Of a stretch of DNA of 64,000 nt, positions 1 through 8,291 are shown piece by piece (position 1 is the first letter of the stretch; every line of letters starts with the position of its first letter). The notes beneath the pieces are model-generated. The model did no database searches. It had not been told where the DNA came from and saw only the letters and a list, made by a program, of their open reading frames with translations. Source of the DNA: Methanoculleus sediminis (GTDB lineage: Archaea; Halobacteriota; Methanomicrobia; Methanomicrobiales; Methanoculleaceae). A program made the translations under genes and the position numbers. The DNA is taken from assembly GCF_001017125.1 (NCBI RefSeq), contig NZ_JXOJ01000002.1, forward strand, positions 683,017-747,016. Direction: 5' to 3'.

Positions 1-100
1 CGGCGAGGCCGCAGGTCGGCAGGTGGACGCGGAGATCGGTATGGCGCATAACGTCGGCGGCACCGGCGCGACGGTCGTCGTGCACATCCTGGGGGCCTAA
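1..100 (+). CDS. Thiolase (acetyl-CoA acetyltransferase family), C-terminal end only
   Basis: Only the last 32 codons are in the window (frame from base 2, stop TAA 98-100). The tail contains MAHNVGGTGATVVVHILG, the glycine-rich C-terminal strand of archaeal thiolases of the mevalonate pathway (GGxGxTxxVHI). The enzyme condenses two acetyl-CoA to acetoacetyl-CoA. The stop lies 2 bp before a DUF35 gene; in archaea thiolase, HMG-CoA synthase and DUF35 form one complex, so HMG-CoA synthase is probably just upstream of the window. The assignment rests on the C-terminal motif and the neighbour. Confidence 0.8.
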   Translation, partial: GEAAGRQVDAEIGMAHNVGGTGATVVVHILGA

Positions 101-102
101 CC

Positions 103-495
103 ATGTCGGTCTCACGGTTCTGGAGAAAGATTCCGCAGCGTTACAACCTCGTCGGGACGAAGTGCACAACCTGCGGGCGGCACTTCTTCCCGCCCCGGTC
201 GCTCTGCCCCGACTGCCGGCGGAGCGGCAACATCGTCGACCACAAGTTCACCGGCGAAGGAGCGGTCGTCACCTACACGGTGATCCGGTCGGCAAGCGAC
301 CAGTTCGAGAACACCACGCCCTACGTCCTCGCGGTCGTGGAACTCGACGAGGGCCCGAGGCTCACCACCCAGATCGCATGTCCCATCGAGGATATTAAGA
401 TCGGGATGCGGGTCAAAAGCGTCTTCCGCCGGATAGCGGCGGACGGCGAGAGCGGCACCATCCACTACGGCACGAAGTTCGTCCCGGTGGAATAA
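103..495 (+). CDS. DUF35 OB-fold/zinc-ribbon protein (thiolase-HMG-CoA synthase scaffold)
   Basis: A 130-residue protein with a rubredoxin-like zinc ribbon near the N-terminus (CTTCGRHFFPPRSLCPDC, residues about 21-38) followed by an OB-fold typical of DUF35 (VTYTVIR, PYVLAVVELDEGPRL). In archaea this family bridges acetoacetyl-CoA thiolase and HMG-CoA synthase so that the intermediate is passed on directly. It begins 2 bp after the thiolase stop, so it is co-transcribed. HMG-CoA reductase, the next pathway step, lies 1.5 kb away on the same strand but separated by trm5 on the opposite strand. Confidence 0.9.
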   Translation: MSVSRFWRKIPQRYNLVGTKCTTCGRHFFPPRSLCPDCRRSGNIVDHKFTGEGAVVTYTVIRSASDQFENTTPYVLAVVELDEGPRLTTQIACPIEDIKIGMRVKSVFRRIAADGESGTIHYGTKFVPVE

Positions 496-1042
496 ATCTA
501 ACCCTTTTCGGGTTGGCAGGGGTTTCCCGCGCAGAGTGCGGGATTGAATCACGCTCTATACTTCTTTTTTGGTTCGCACGAGAGCGTAGCGAGATTGAGA
601 CGTCATCAGGCTTTGAAGATGCAGGCGGTGTGTCCAGCGGTGCGGCGGATGCATGGGCGCCGAGGGGTGCAACGGGTTTCCCTCCGTCAGAGGATATCGG
701 AATAACTTCAATCACAAGCTCCATCCACGGCTTTCCAGTGGATATCGCCAGGAGAGGGGGGGAGGGGACAGGGGAGTGCGAGCGCAGCGAGAATGAGAAA
801 CTCGAAGAGTTTCGAGGGGGGATGCTCCCCCCTTCCCACCTGACGGTGGTCGAGCTCCGGGCGTTCCGCCCATCGCACTCCCCGTCAGCCCCACCCCCAA
901 TGGCGATACTCCCACGGAATCCGTGCCAGATATAGCCATAGGAAGTTCGAAGGATAGAACCCGGGTGCCCCGGGTGCGAGGTTCGATGTTCCGCCAGGAA
1001 CGACTGCCTGCAGGATGCAAGAACCGCAATCTCCAGATCCCC
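496..1042. other. Intergenic region without a convincing gene; carries a structured element
   Basis: Overlapping ORFs here lack family resemblance, and their composition follows palindromes rather than codons. The stretch holds one strongly structured segment (771-883, listed separately) and a degenerate second copy of its left side around 575-600 (the block GAGnGCGnAGCGAGA occurs in both). It separates the rightward thiolase/DUF35 genes from the leftward trm5, so terminators of both are expected here. Confidence 0.5.
771..883. repeat. 113-nt element: 11-bp closing stem with four internal hairpins
   Basis: GGGGAGTGCGA at 771-781 is perfectly complementary to TCGCACTCCCC at 873-883. Between the arms lie four perfect hairpins in order: 797-813 (7-bp stem, GAA loop), 816-832 (6 G / 6 C), 836-849 (5 bp) and 859-871 (5 bp). 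The layout would fold as a multibranch RNA or a cruciform. It sits between two convergent genes. No promoter was recognised, so function (small RNA, terminator, or miniature mobile element) is open. Confidence 0.6.
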
Positions 1043-1966
1043 TTACTTCTCCATCACAATATCATACACCGCGTGCCACTTCCCCGGCGAGTAGGTCCTG
1101 ACCTGCCGCTCGACGACCTCCCCACGGGTGACCTCGCGGATCAGGGGGAGGTATTCGCCCTCCTGCTCCTCGAGGGCGTAGAGGTGGATCGTGCCGCCGT
1201 CCCGGCAGAGGGCGGCTGCCGCCGGGAGGAACTCCGGCGCGGCGAGGGGGAGGTTCATGACGACCCGATCGAAGGGAGCAAAACCGAGCCGGGGGAGGTG
1301 CGCGGCGTCGGCGAGCATCGGGATGACGTTTCCGGCGCGGTTGAGCGCGATGTTCTCGATCAGGAGGTGGACCGCGGCGGGGTTGAGGTCCGCGGCGACG
1401 ACGAACCCTGCCTTCCCGGCGAGGGTGATCGCGAACGGCCCGACGCCGGCGAACATATCGAGCACCCGTTCTCCTTCCTCCATCGCCCCGAGAACCCGCT
1501 GCCGCTCGGTCGAGAGCCGGGCGGAGAAGTAGGCAAGGGAGAGATCGACATCGAAGGAGTGGCCGTACTCCGTCACCCGGGTGCGGGTGGAGGGAACTCC
1601 GGCAAGAACCGCAAACCGGCGGGTGCGGTACTCCCCCTCGACGGCGGTCTCCGGGAACAACACCGTATCGAGTGACGGCCGGGAGGCGAGCAGCCGCTCC
1701 GCGCCTTCGGGATCGTTCTCCTGCATGATGGCAATCCCGCCGACGAGCTCGTGGCGGGGGAGAACGAGGCGTTCCGGCACCGCCTCGAACTCGCACCGGA
1801 CGGCGCCCAAAACCTCCTCCGTCACCGGGAAGAGGACCGCGTCGCCCTCCGGCCGCGGGCGGAACCGACGGTCGAGGAGCCCCTCCTCAAGCAGCCGGCG
1901 CCGCGTCTCTTCAGCCTCTCGTCTCGGCACCGCAAGGCACCACTGTTCTTCTCCCAGATCGACCAC
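1043..1966 (-). CDS. trm5: tRNA (guanine(37)-N1)-methyltransferase Trm5
   Basis: A 307-residue class I SAM-dependent methyltransferase of the archaeal/eukaryotic Trm5 family, which makes m1G at position 37 next to the anticodon to prevent frameshifting. The N-terminal half (1-130) is the tRNA-recognition part. The Rossmann domain shows the family signatures: FDVDLSLAYFS (138-148), the SAM-binding loop DMFAGVGPFAI (170-180), the acidic AADLNP (191-196) and the catalytic-site NLP (238-240). The start is GTG at 1964-1966; the nearest ATG upstream is out of frame and an in-frame stop lies eight codons upstream. It is transcribed divergently from hmgA with only 33 bp between starts. Confidence 0.88.
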   Translation of the reverse strand: MVDLGEEQWCLAVPRREAEETRRRLLEEGLLDRRFRPRPEGDAVLFPVTEEVLGAVRCEFEAVPERLVLPRHELVGGIAIMQENDPEGAERLLASRPSLDTVLFPETAVEGEYRTRRFAVLAGVPSTRTRVTEYGHSFDVDLSLAYFSARLSTERQRVLGAMEEGERVLDMFAGVGPFAITLAGKAGFVVAADLNPAAVHLLIENIALNRAGNVIPMLADAAHLPRLGFAPFDRVVMNLPLAAPEFLPAAAALCRDGGTIHLYALEEQEGEYLPLIREVTRGEVVERQVRTYSPGKWHAVYDIVMEK

Positions 1967-1999
1967 CAGCCATTTAGGTATGAGTTCTCATACTTATTC

Positions 2000-3208
2000 A
2001 TGGATGAGTATATCGGGAGGCTGAAAGACGGGTCTCTCAAACTCTATGCCCTCGAGAAGGTTCTCCCCCCCGAGGAGGCCGTCCGGGTGCGCCGGGCGTT
2101 CGTCGAGAGAGAGACCGGCACCGCCCTCCCGAAGGTCGGGTCGTTTTCCATCGGGCTCGACCGGGTCGTGAAGCGCAACATCGAGAACATGATCGGCACT
2201 GTCCAGGTGCCGCTCGGTGTCGCGGGGCCGCTCCGGGTGAAGGGCGAGTACGCCGACGGGTCATACTACCTCCCCCTCGCGACGACCGAAGGGGCGCTCG
2301 TCGCCTCGGTGAACCGCGGCTGCTCGCTGATCACCAGGGCGGGGGGTGCGGACGTGCGGATCATGCGGGACGGGATGACCCGGGCACCGGTCTTTGCCGC
2401 CCGCGACGTCGTTCACGCCCGCGAAGTGGTCGAGTGGGTCGAGGGGCACGGCGCCGAGATACGTGAGGTCGCACAGAGCACCACGAAGCACGGGGAGTTC
2501 CTCGAAGCCGTCTCCTACGTGGCGGGGACGAACGTCTTCGTCCGGCTTGAGTTCGACACCAAGGACGCCATGGGCATGAACATGGTGACGATCGCAGGCC
2601 AGAAGGTTGGGGAGTTCATCGAGCGGGAGACCGGGGCCCGCCTCATCGCCAACTCCGGGAACATGTGCACCGACAAGAAACCCGCGGCGATCAATCTGGT
2701 CCGTGGCCGGGGGAAGACCGTGGTCGCGGGGGTGCGGCTCACCGATGAGATGGTCGCCGACCTCCTGAAGACCGACGCGGAGACCCTCGCCGAGGTCAAC
2801 TACCGCAAAAACCTGGTGGGCTCGGCGCGGGCGGCCTCGTTCGGGTTCAACGCCCACGCGGCAAACGTCGTCGCCGCCATGTTCATCGCCTGCGGGCAGG
2901 ACCCCGCCCACGTCGTGGAAGGGAGCACCGCGATCACCACCGTCGACCGGGTGGACGGCGGCGTCTACGTCTCGGTCACCCTCCCCTCGCTCCCGGTGGG
3001 GACGGTCGGCGGCGGCACGGGGGTCGATACCCAGCACGAGTGCCTCGCGATGCTCGGCGTCGCCGGGGGCGGCGACCCGCCGGGAGCCCACGCAAAGGCG
3101 CTCGGGGAGATCGTCGCCGCCGGGGTGCTCGCCGGCGAACTCTCCCTCCTCGGCGCCCTCGCGGCCCAGCACCTTGCCCGGGCACACCAGGAGCACGGGC
3201 GGGGATAA
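2000..3208 (+). CDS. hmgA: Hydroxymethylglutaryl-CoA reductase, class I (NADPH)
   Basis: A 402-residue soluble class I HMG-CoA reductase making mevalonate for archaeal isoprenoid lipids. Motifs: ENMIGTVQVPLGVAGPL (62-78), TTEGALVASVNRG with the catalytic Glu (95-107), DAMGMNM (189-195, catalytic Asp), MCTDKKPAAINLVRGRGK (222-239, catalytic Lys), the glycine-rich GTVGGGTG turn, and a C-terminal His in LARAHQEHGR. The open frame runs up to base 1751, but that extension is antisense to trm5; the ATG at 2000 (MDEYIGRLKDG) matches the family N-terminus. Confidence 0.95.
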   Translation: MDEYIGRLKDGSLKLYALEKVLPPEEAVRVRRAFVERETGTALPKVGSFSIGLDRVVKRNIENMIGTVQVPLGVAGPLRVKGEYADGSYYLPLATTEGALVASVNRGCSLITRAGGADVRIMRDGMTRAPVFAARDVVHAREVVEWVEGHGAEIREVAQSTTKHGEFLEAVSYVAGTNVFVRLEFDTKDAMGMNMVTIAGQKVGEFIERETGARLIANSGNMCTDKKPAAINLVRGRGKTVVAGVRLTDEMVADLLKTDAETLAEVNYRKNLVGSARAASFGFNAHAANVVAAMFIACGQDPAHVVEGSTAITTVDRVDGGVYVSVTLPSLPVGTVGGGTGVDTQHECLAMLGVAGGGDPPGAHAKALGEIVAAGVLAGELSLLGALAAQHLARAHQEHGRG

Positions 3209-3301
3209 CGGTCTGGTGCTCCCCGGCGCTGCTGTGGTGCCGGGGAGTAAGGGTGCATGAGAAGATTTAAGAGGCGCGATCGTCGTAAGTACTTCTTGGG
3301 C

Positions 3302-3604
3302 ATGCATCCGGGAGCCGATATCTATACCCTTCTCATCCAGAAGCGGGATGAGATCTTATCTCTTGCGCACCGGAGGGGAGCCAGAAACGTGCGGGTATTC
3401 GGATCCGTGGCACGAAACGAAGCCCGGGAAGACAGTGATATCGATCTCCTGATCGATCTCGATCCTGACCGGAGTCTCCTTGACGTGGGCGGTCTTGCGA
3501 TGGATCTCTCGCTCCTGCTCGGTCGTTCGGTCGATGTTGTGACCGAAGCGGGGCTTCGGGAGCGTATCCGATCGAGGGTCTTACGGGAAGCGCGGCTGTT
3601 ATGA
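3302..3604 (+). CDS. mntA: MntA-type minimal nucleotidyltransferase (antitoxin)
   Basis: A 100-residue protein with the nucleotidyltransferase-fold signature [22 protein letters not shown] at 34-35 and the two metal-binding aspartates D46 and D48. In MntA/HepT systems this enzyme adds AMP groups to the HEPN toxin and so neutralises it. The frame is open from 3257, but ATG 3302 ([11 protein letters not shown]) gives the usual family length. It overlaps hepT by 4 bp (ATGA), the classic arrangement for translational coupling. Confidence 0.87.
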   Translation: MHPGADIYTLLIQKRDEILSLAHRRGARNVRVFGSVARNEAREDSDIDLLIDLDPDRSLLDVGGLAMDLSLLLGRSVDVVTEAGLRERIRSRVLREARLL

Positions 3605-3930
3605 GAGATGATCGTGAACGCCTGCTGGATGTTATCGAAGCCATCGAACGGATTGAAAGAGTATCGGCCCGAGGGCGCGAGTACTTCTACAATGATGAGA
3701 TGGCACAGGTTTGGGTGATCCACCACCTTCAGATCATCGGGGAAGCCGTAAGGGGGATTTCATCAGAATTCAGGGCCGAAAACCCGGGAATCCCCTGGAC
3801 GGAGATCATCGGCATGAGGAACGTCCTTATTCACCACTATTTTGGGATCGACCGCGATGCAGTCTGGAACGTGGTCGAACACGATCTGCTGGAACTGAAA
3901 AGCCAGATCCAGTCCAGGGTCAGGGAGTAG
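3601..3930 (+). CDS. hepT: HepT-type HEPN ribonuclease toxin (DUF86)
   Basis: A 109-residue all-helical protein of the HEPN/DUF86 family. The active-site motif Rx4HxY is intact: R73, H78, Y80 in [12 protein letters not shown] and H form the RNase site; the Tyr is the residue AMPylated by MntA in characterised systems. [13 protein letters not shown] and [11 protein letters not shown] are also typical of DUF86. It starts in the mntA stop codon, so the pair is a complete, apparently functional type VII toxin-antitoxin module. Targets are unknown. Confidence 0.88.
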   Translation: MRDDRERLLDVIEAIERIERVSARGREYFYNDEMAQVWVIHHLQIIGEAVRGISSEFRAENPGIPWTEIIGMRNVLIHHYFGIDRDAVWNVVEHDLLELKSQIQSRVRE

Positions 3931-3983
3931 GGGCCACCAGGAGCGATGGTGAGCGGCTCCAGACCCTTCGGCCCGTCGCGAGT

Positions 3984-4071
3984 CGCACCTTCGGTGCTCC
4001 CGCTCCGGTTCTACGAACCGTCACAAGTCGAAAACGCTTCGCGTTTTCTCCCGCTCCGCTCCTTGCGGAGC
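3984..4071. repeat. Array of four tandem short hairpins
   Basis: Four perfect inverted repeats follow each other between hepT and the end of rimI: about 3985-3997 (GCACC/GGTGC), 4006-4020 (CGGTTC/GAACCG), 4030-4048 (GAAAACGC/GCGTTTTC) and 4053-4071 (GCTCCGC/GCGGAGC). The two genes converge here. The array resembles in style the elements at 771-883 and 11544-11668 and ends 8 bp before the rimI stop. It may serve as a bidirectional terminator or be a decayed repeat. Confidence 0.55.
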
Positions 4072-4078
4072 GTCGCGT

Positions 4079-4543
4079 CTAGAACCTGAACCACTTCATC
4101 ATGACCAGGGCATCCTCCTCGTTCGCATAATATGCAGCGACCTGGAAGACCTCCCGGTAGCCGAGACGGCGGTAGAACTCCTGCGCCCCGGTGTTGCTGA
4201 CCCTGACTTCGAGCTGGACGGCGCTTGCGCCGAGAACGGTATACTCCTGCTCCAGGCGGCGGATGAGGTGGCGCCCGATTCCCCGGCGCCGGCATCCGGG
4301 GGCGACGGCGAGGTTCATGATATGCCCGTACACCTCTTCCCCGGTATCTTCGATGCCCCCGGCGACGAAACCGGCCACGTCACCGTTGTTCCTGGCGACA
4401 AAGAACGTCTCCGGATAGTAGGCGAGGGATTCCTGGAGCGTCTTCTCGTCCCAGGGGTCGGCGAAGGCCACCCTCTCGACGGCGACTATCTGCGGAATGT
4501 CTGCGGGCTGTGCCCGGTGAATGGTGAGTTGAAGCGGCATCAT
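4079..4543 (-). CDS. rimI: Ribosomal-protein-alanine N-acetyltransferase-like GNAT (RimI family)
   Basis: A 154-residue single-domain GNAT acetyltransferase. The acetyl-CoA loop VAPGCRRRGIGRHLIRRL (motif A, about 99-116) and the C-terminal NTGAQEFYRRLGY with the family Tyr (motif B) are clear, and the N-terminal IVAVERVAFADPWDEKTL is the RimI/Ard1 signature. Archaeal members act as protein N-terminal acetyltransferases. Two adjacent start ATGs (MMPLQ) are possible at 4543 and 4540. It is convergent with hepT and divergent from the DUF1015 gene. Confidence 0.85.
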   Translation of the reverse strand: MMPLQLTIHRAQPADIPQIVAVERVAFADPWDEKTLQESLAYYPETFFVARNNGDVAGFVAGGIEDTGEEVYGHIMNLAVAPGCRRRGIGRHLIRRLEQEYTVLGASAVQLEVRVSNTGAQEFYRRLGYREVFQVAAYYANEEDALVMMKWFRF

Positions 4544-4625
4544 AGTCGGCCTCTCCCTCTTGGAATGCCTTACCTAATATAGTGTCAGGGAACAAAATAG
4601 TAGGCACATACGAGTGGCGGTATTT

Positions 4626-5891
4626 ATGGTTCAGATCTATCGTTTCGCGGCGGTCCGTCCGGGGCGGCGGTACTCCGAAAAGATCCCTTCCGTGCCCTAC
4701 GATGTGGTGACGGCAGAAGAGGCCCGGGAATGCATCGAGAGGAATCCCTTAAGCTTCCTGCGGGTCAGCCGGCCGGACGCCGAGCTCCCCGACATACCCC
4801 CGAACGACGACCGGGTCTACCGGCGGTCGCGGGAGGTCTTTGATGGGATGCTCGCGGACGGCCTGATGCAGCGTGACCAGGAGGACGGGATGTACGTCTA
4901 CCGGGCGGTCCAGGACGGCGAGGAGTTCGTCGGCCTGGTCTGCTGCGTGGGGACGGAGGACTACGAGAACCGGACGATCCGGCGGCACGAACTCACCCGG
5001 TACGACAAGGAGGAAGACCGGACACGGCACATCGACGTCGTCGGCGCGAACACCGGCCTCGTCTTCCTGCTCTATCGCGACCCGGGGGAGATCTTCTCTC
5101 ACGTCCGCTCCCTCATCGACGGCGTGCAGCCCGACGGGAGCACCACGACCGCATCGGGCGTGCTCCACGAGGTCTACCGGATCGCCGATGAAACCGCTCT
5201 CGCCCGCCTCGAGAACCTCTTTGCGGGCGTTCCGGAGACTTACATCGCGGACGGGCACCACCGCGCCAAATCGGCGGTGAACGTGGCGGAGCGGCGGCGT
5301 AGCGTTGGACGGTTCACCGAAGAGACCGGGAAGTTCATGGTGGTCCTCTTCGCCCACGACCGCGTCCGCATCCACGGCTACAGCAGGCTCGTCACCGACC
5401 TCGGCAACTACAGCACCCCCCGCGAGTTCATCGAGGCCCTTCCGAAAGCGGGCTGGACCGTCCGCCCCTACGGGAAGGTCGACGCAGCGGGCTACCAGAT
5501 CCAGCCGCTCGCTGCACGGGATGCGCCGGTGCACGTCATGCACTTCTACCTCGAGGGAACCTGGTACGAGGTCTCCCGGCCGGTCGCGGGCCCCGGCGAC
5601 CTTATCGGATCGCTCGACGTCTCGGTCCTCCAGAAAGACGTCCTTGAAGGGATGCTCGGCATCTCCGATCCCCGGGGCGATCCCCGGCTCCACTACATGG
5701 GCGGGGCAAAACCCCTCCGTGAACTCGAACGACTCGTGGATACCGGCAAATACGCCTTTGCGGTAGCGATGCAGCCGGTGCCGGTCGAGACGGTGCTCGC
5801 GATCGCCGATGCGGACGGTGTCATGCCCCCGAAATCCACCTGGTTCGAGCCGAAACTCCTCTCGGGGCTTGTCGTCCACACCATCGACTGA
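4626..5891 (+). CDS. DUF1015 family protein
   Basis: A 421-residue cytosolic protein of the DUF1015 family (uncharacterised; found in bacteria and methanogens). Recognisable features are the N-terminal AAVRPGRRYSEKIPSVPYDVVTAEEAR, the IADGHHRAKSA motif in mid-protein, and the C-terminal YMGGAKPLRELERLVDTGKYAFAVAMQP. The conserved DGHHR suggests a metal- or nucleotide-dependent activity, but none is proven. ATG 4626 matches the family N-terminus; a GTG at 4614 would add four residues. Confidence 0.85.
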   Translation: MVQIYRFAAVRPGRRYSEKIPSVPYDVVTAEEARECIERNPLSFLRVSRPDAELPDIPPNDDRVYRRSREVFDGMLADGLMQRDQEDGMYVYRAVQDGEEFVGLVCCVGTEDYENRTIRRHELTRYDKEEDRTRHIDVVGANTGLVFLLYRDPGEIFSHVRSLIDGVQPDGSTTTASGVLHEVYRIADETALARLENLFAGVPETYIADGHHRAKSAVNVAERRRSVGRFTEETGKFMVVLFAHDRVRIHGYSRLVTDLGNYSTPREFIEALPKAGWTVRPYGKVDAAGYQIQPLAARDAPVHVMHFYLEGTWYEVSRPVAGPGDLIGSLDVSVLQKDVLEGMLGISDPRGDPRLHYMGGAKPLRELERLVDTGKYAFAVAMQPVPVETVLAIADADGVMPPKSTWFEPKLLSGLVVHTID

Positions 5892-5938
5892 AAATCCATA
5901 TCACCAACTTTAACTCATTTTCTGCCCGATCACCTCTT

Positions 5939-6811
5939 ATGATCACGATTGCGCTCCCGAAGGGGAGCCTTGAAGCGCAGACGCTCCAGCTCTTCAAGGA
6001 GGCGGACCTCGAGGTCAGGCGAACCGACCGCGACTACAATCCCCGGATCAGCGATCCCCGGATCGGGAAGGTGAAGATCCTCCGCCCGCAGGAGATCCCG
6101 CTCTACGTCCAGATGGGCTACTTCGACCTCGGGATATCGGGGCTCGACTGGGTGCAGGAGAGCGGTGCCGACGTCGCCGAGGTTGCAAACCTCTCCTACA
6201 GCAAGACGGGCGACGGGAACGTCAAGATCGTGGTCGCGGTCCACCGGGACGAGCCGATAGAGGACGTCGCCGCCATCCGCCCGGAGAGCCGGGTGACGAC
6301 CGAGTATCCACGGATCACGGAGCGGTTCTTCACGGACCTCGGGGTTCCGGTCAGCCTCTTTCCGTCCTACGGGGCATCCGAGGCGAAGGTTCCCGACCTG
6401 ATGGACGTCGTCGTCGACCTCACCGAGACGGGGAGCACGCTCAAGAAGAACGGGTTGAAGATCGTCGGGCAGATCATGGAGTCGCACACCGCGCTCCTCG
6501 CGAACCGCGAATCCCTCTATGACCCGGAGAAACGGCGGGAGATCGACGAGATCACGACCCTCCTCCTCGGGGTGATCGAGGCGCGTCACCAGGTGCTCCT
6601 GACGATGAACGTGCCCTCGGCCGCGCTCGATCGCGTCATCGAGGTCCTCCCGGCGATGAAGAAGCCCACCGTCGGCAGGCTGCACGGCATAGACTACTTC
6701 AGTATCCAGACGGTGGTGCAGAAAGGGCTCGTCAACGGCCTCATACCGCCGCTCAAGGCTGCGGGCGCCGAAGACATCCTCGAGATCCCGATCGCAAAAA
6801 TAGTGCGGTGA
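5939..6811 (+). CDS. hisG: ATP phosphoribosyltransferase, long form
   Basis: A 290-residue enzyme for the first step of histidine biosynthesis (ATP + PRPP to phosphoribosyl-ATP). The N-terminal catalytic part has ALPKGSL (6-12), GISGLDWVQESGADV and the PRPP-binding DVVVDLTETGSTLKKNGL. The last 75 residues are the HisG_C regulatory ACT-like domain (LLTMNVPSAALDRVIEVLPAMKKPTV), which marks the long, HisZ-independent, histidine-inhibited form. No other his gene is adjacent, as is common in archaea. An AT-rich 47-bp gap upstream could hold its promoter. Confidence 0.95.
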   Translation: MITIALPKGSLEAQTLQLFKEADLEVRRTDRDYNPRISDPRIGKVKILRPQEIPLYVQMGYFDLGISGLDWVQESGADVAEVANLSYSKTGDGNVKIVVAVHRDEPIEDVAAIRPESRVTTEYPRITERFFTDLGVPVSLFPSYGASEAKVPDLMDVVVDLTETGSTLKKNGLKIVGQIMESHTALLANRESLYDPEKRREIDEITTLLLGVIEARHQVLLTMNVPSAALDRVIEVLPAMKKPTVGRLHGIDYFSIQTVVQKGLVNGLIPPLKAAGAEDILEIPIAKIVR

Positions 6812-6820
6812 GGGGTGGTC

Positions 6821-7462
6821 TCACAGGTGCCGGGAATACTCCCGCGAGCAGGCGTAGCAGACGAACTTTCCGTCCTCGACCCTGACGCGGGACTCGGCGG
6901 TCATCTCGCCGCATTTCGCGCACGGCACCGATCGAAATATTCTGGCCCGTTCGGGGATCTCGGCATCGACCTCGCGGACAATGAAGAGCTGCTCGGCGGG
7001 CGCCTTCATGATGGCCTCGACAATCTTCTCCGTCCGCTCGTGAAACTCGGCGTGCTCCGCATCGGTCGCGATCCCCTGCATCACCCGCGCCCGAAGCGGC
7101 GCAAGCTCGGGGTCGAGCGAGTCGATGTTGAACGACGGGTTCGGCACCACGCGGATTGCGGCCCCGGTGTTGCGGTTGATGAACGTGAACGCGTGCTTGC
7201 CGTGATCCTTGAAAAGGAGGTTCCCTTTTCCTGCGGTGCAGCCTGTCAGGACCTGGATGGCATCGATGCCGCAGGCGTCGGTCTCGGCGATGGTGACGAG
7301 TTCTTCGTCCTCCGAGCGCCCGGAGCGTAGCCGCGCGAGGGCGACCTCTGCCGCCCGGTAGCCCGTCGCGAGACCGGGGCAGACGTGGCCGTGAAAGGCG
7401 GCTGCTTCGGCGAACCGGTCGCGTGTTTCTCCCGGCGTGCCGGGGGGAATGGTAGTACACAT
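6821..7462 (-). CDS. FmdE-family protein with C-terminal zinc ribbon
   Basis: A 213-residue protein of the formylmethanofuran dehydrogenase subunit E family. The N-terminal FmdE domain has FHGHVCPGLATGYRAA (metal/substrate Cys and His), TDACGIDAIQVLTGCTAGKGNL and KHAFTFINRNTG. A C-terminal Zn ribbon has two CxxC pairs (VPCAKCGEM and FVCYACSR). The family is associated with molybdenum/tungsten formylmethanofuran dehydrogenase in methanogens, but the exact role of stand-alone copies is unsettled; no fmd/fwd genes are in the window. ATG at 7462 (MCTTIPPG) is preferred to 7477. It converges on hisG with a 9-bp gap. Confidence 0.88.
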   Translation of the reverse strand: MCTTIPPGTPGETRDRFAEAAAFHGHVCPGLATGYRAAEVALARLRSGRSEDEELVTIAETDACGIDAIQVLTGCTAGKGNLLFKDHGKHAFTFINRNTGAAIRVVPNPSFNIDSLDPELAPLRARVMQGIATDAEHAEFHERTEKIVEAIMKAPAEQLFIVREVDAEIPERARIFRSVPCAKCGEMTAESRVRVEDGKFVCYACSREYSRHL

Positions 7463-7672
7463 ATGCTTACCCTGCATCAGGTGTTGTTACTAACTTTCGG
7501 ATATATGTTACGGAAGCGCGCCGGAACCCGCGGCCCGGTACGCCCGGCATATAAGGGCGGAACCACTCCGGCCAGCGAGTCCGCGTGCGAAACGAAATAT
7601 TTTTGCATTGGGTTCTCTGCACGTTTCCAATATCCCGATTTATGGGCAAATCTTTGAAGATACAAGAGTGGT

Positions 7673-7685
7673 GGTTATTTATATG
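7673..7685 (+). promoter_or_regulatory. Archaeal TATA box for the lipoprotein/pilin-like operon
   Basis: TTATTTATATGCC lies about 30 nt before the ATG at 7711, inside an AT-rich stretch (7620-7710) that contrasts with the GC-rich surroundings. The predicted transcript would start at about 7705, leaving almost no leader. Confidence 0.5.
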
Positions 7686-7710
7686 CCCTCGGGTATAATG
7701 ACTGCTTTAC

Positions 7711-8271
7711 ATGAGAGTTCCCGGGGGAGTTCTAGCCCTGCTTGCCGCAGTCTGTATCCTCTGCACCGCGTGTGGCTGTCTCGGCACATCCTCGCCGCCG
7801 CCCGGCGGCGGCATCACCTCCATCGATCTACCGGAGCCGGAGGGCTACACCCTCACCGAAGCTCTCGCGGAACTCGATGTGCTCAGCGTCGAAGGAGGCC
7901 TGAATCTCACCGGCACCTCGATGCGTCAGGTGCTCGGGAACCGCGTAACACTCGATGGGCGGGCAGCCGCCTGGGCCATCGGTTTTGAGGACGGCGAAGA
8001 GGGGCGCTGGCTGACCTCCGGCGTCACGGGCTGGAGGGAGACCTCGCTCCGTGCTCCCCTGCCCGACGGGGAGGTGAATATGACCGAGATCCTCTCCCCG
8101 GAGGCGCTCCTCGCGGCGCAGGAAGAGGCGATCCGGCCGGTGATGGTGCGCCTCGATGCGAGCACGGTCGATGTCATGCTCGCGGAGGGAGTCTACACCA
8201 TCACGATTCGTTCGAATGCGGGGGTAGAGGTTCTCACGTTCCGGGCAGATAACGGGGAGGCGATCGTATAA
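7711..8271 (+). CDS. Predicted secreted lipoprotein of unknown function
   Basis: A 186-residue protein with a signal peptide ending in a lipobox-like CTACGC (hydrophobic core LALLAAVCILC, residues 8-18; cysteines at about 22 and 24). The mature part begins with a Pro/Gly-rich spacer and has no recognised domain; it is rich in beta-strand-like stretches (GVYTITIRSNAGVEVLTF at the end). It heads a run of five same-strand genes for pilin-like proteins (gap to the next gene 20 bp), so it may be an envelope partner of that system. Lipidation is inferred from the motif only. Confidence 0.65.
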   Translation: MRVPGGVLALLAAVCILCTACGCLGTSSPPPGGGITSIDLPEPEGYTLTEALAELDVLSVEGGLNLTGTSMRQVLGNRVTLDGRAAAWAIGFEDGEEGRWLTSGVTGWRETSLRAPLPDGEVNMTEILSPEALLAAQEEAIRPVMVRLDASTVDVMLAEGVYTITIRSNAGVEVLTFRADNGEAIV

Positions 8272-8291
8272 AACCGGCAACCGATGACGGC

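Noticed and set aside
112-552. Minus-strand open frame of 146 residues opposite DUF35
   Set aside because: Antisense shadow of the DUF35 gene; GC-rich codons open many frames here and the translation has no family resemblance.
2261-3307. Minus-strand open frame of 348 residues opposite HMG-CoA reductase
   Set aside because: It lies entirely antisense to hmgA, with His/Arg/Gly-rich composition typical of GC-rich shadow frames.
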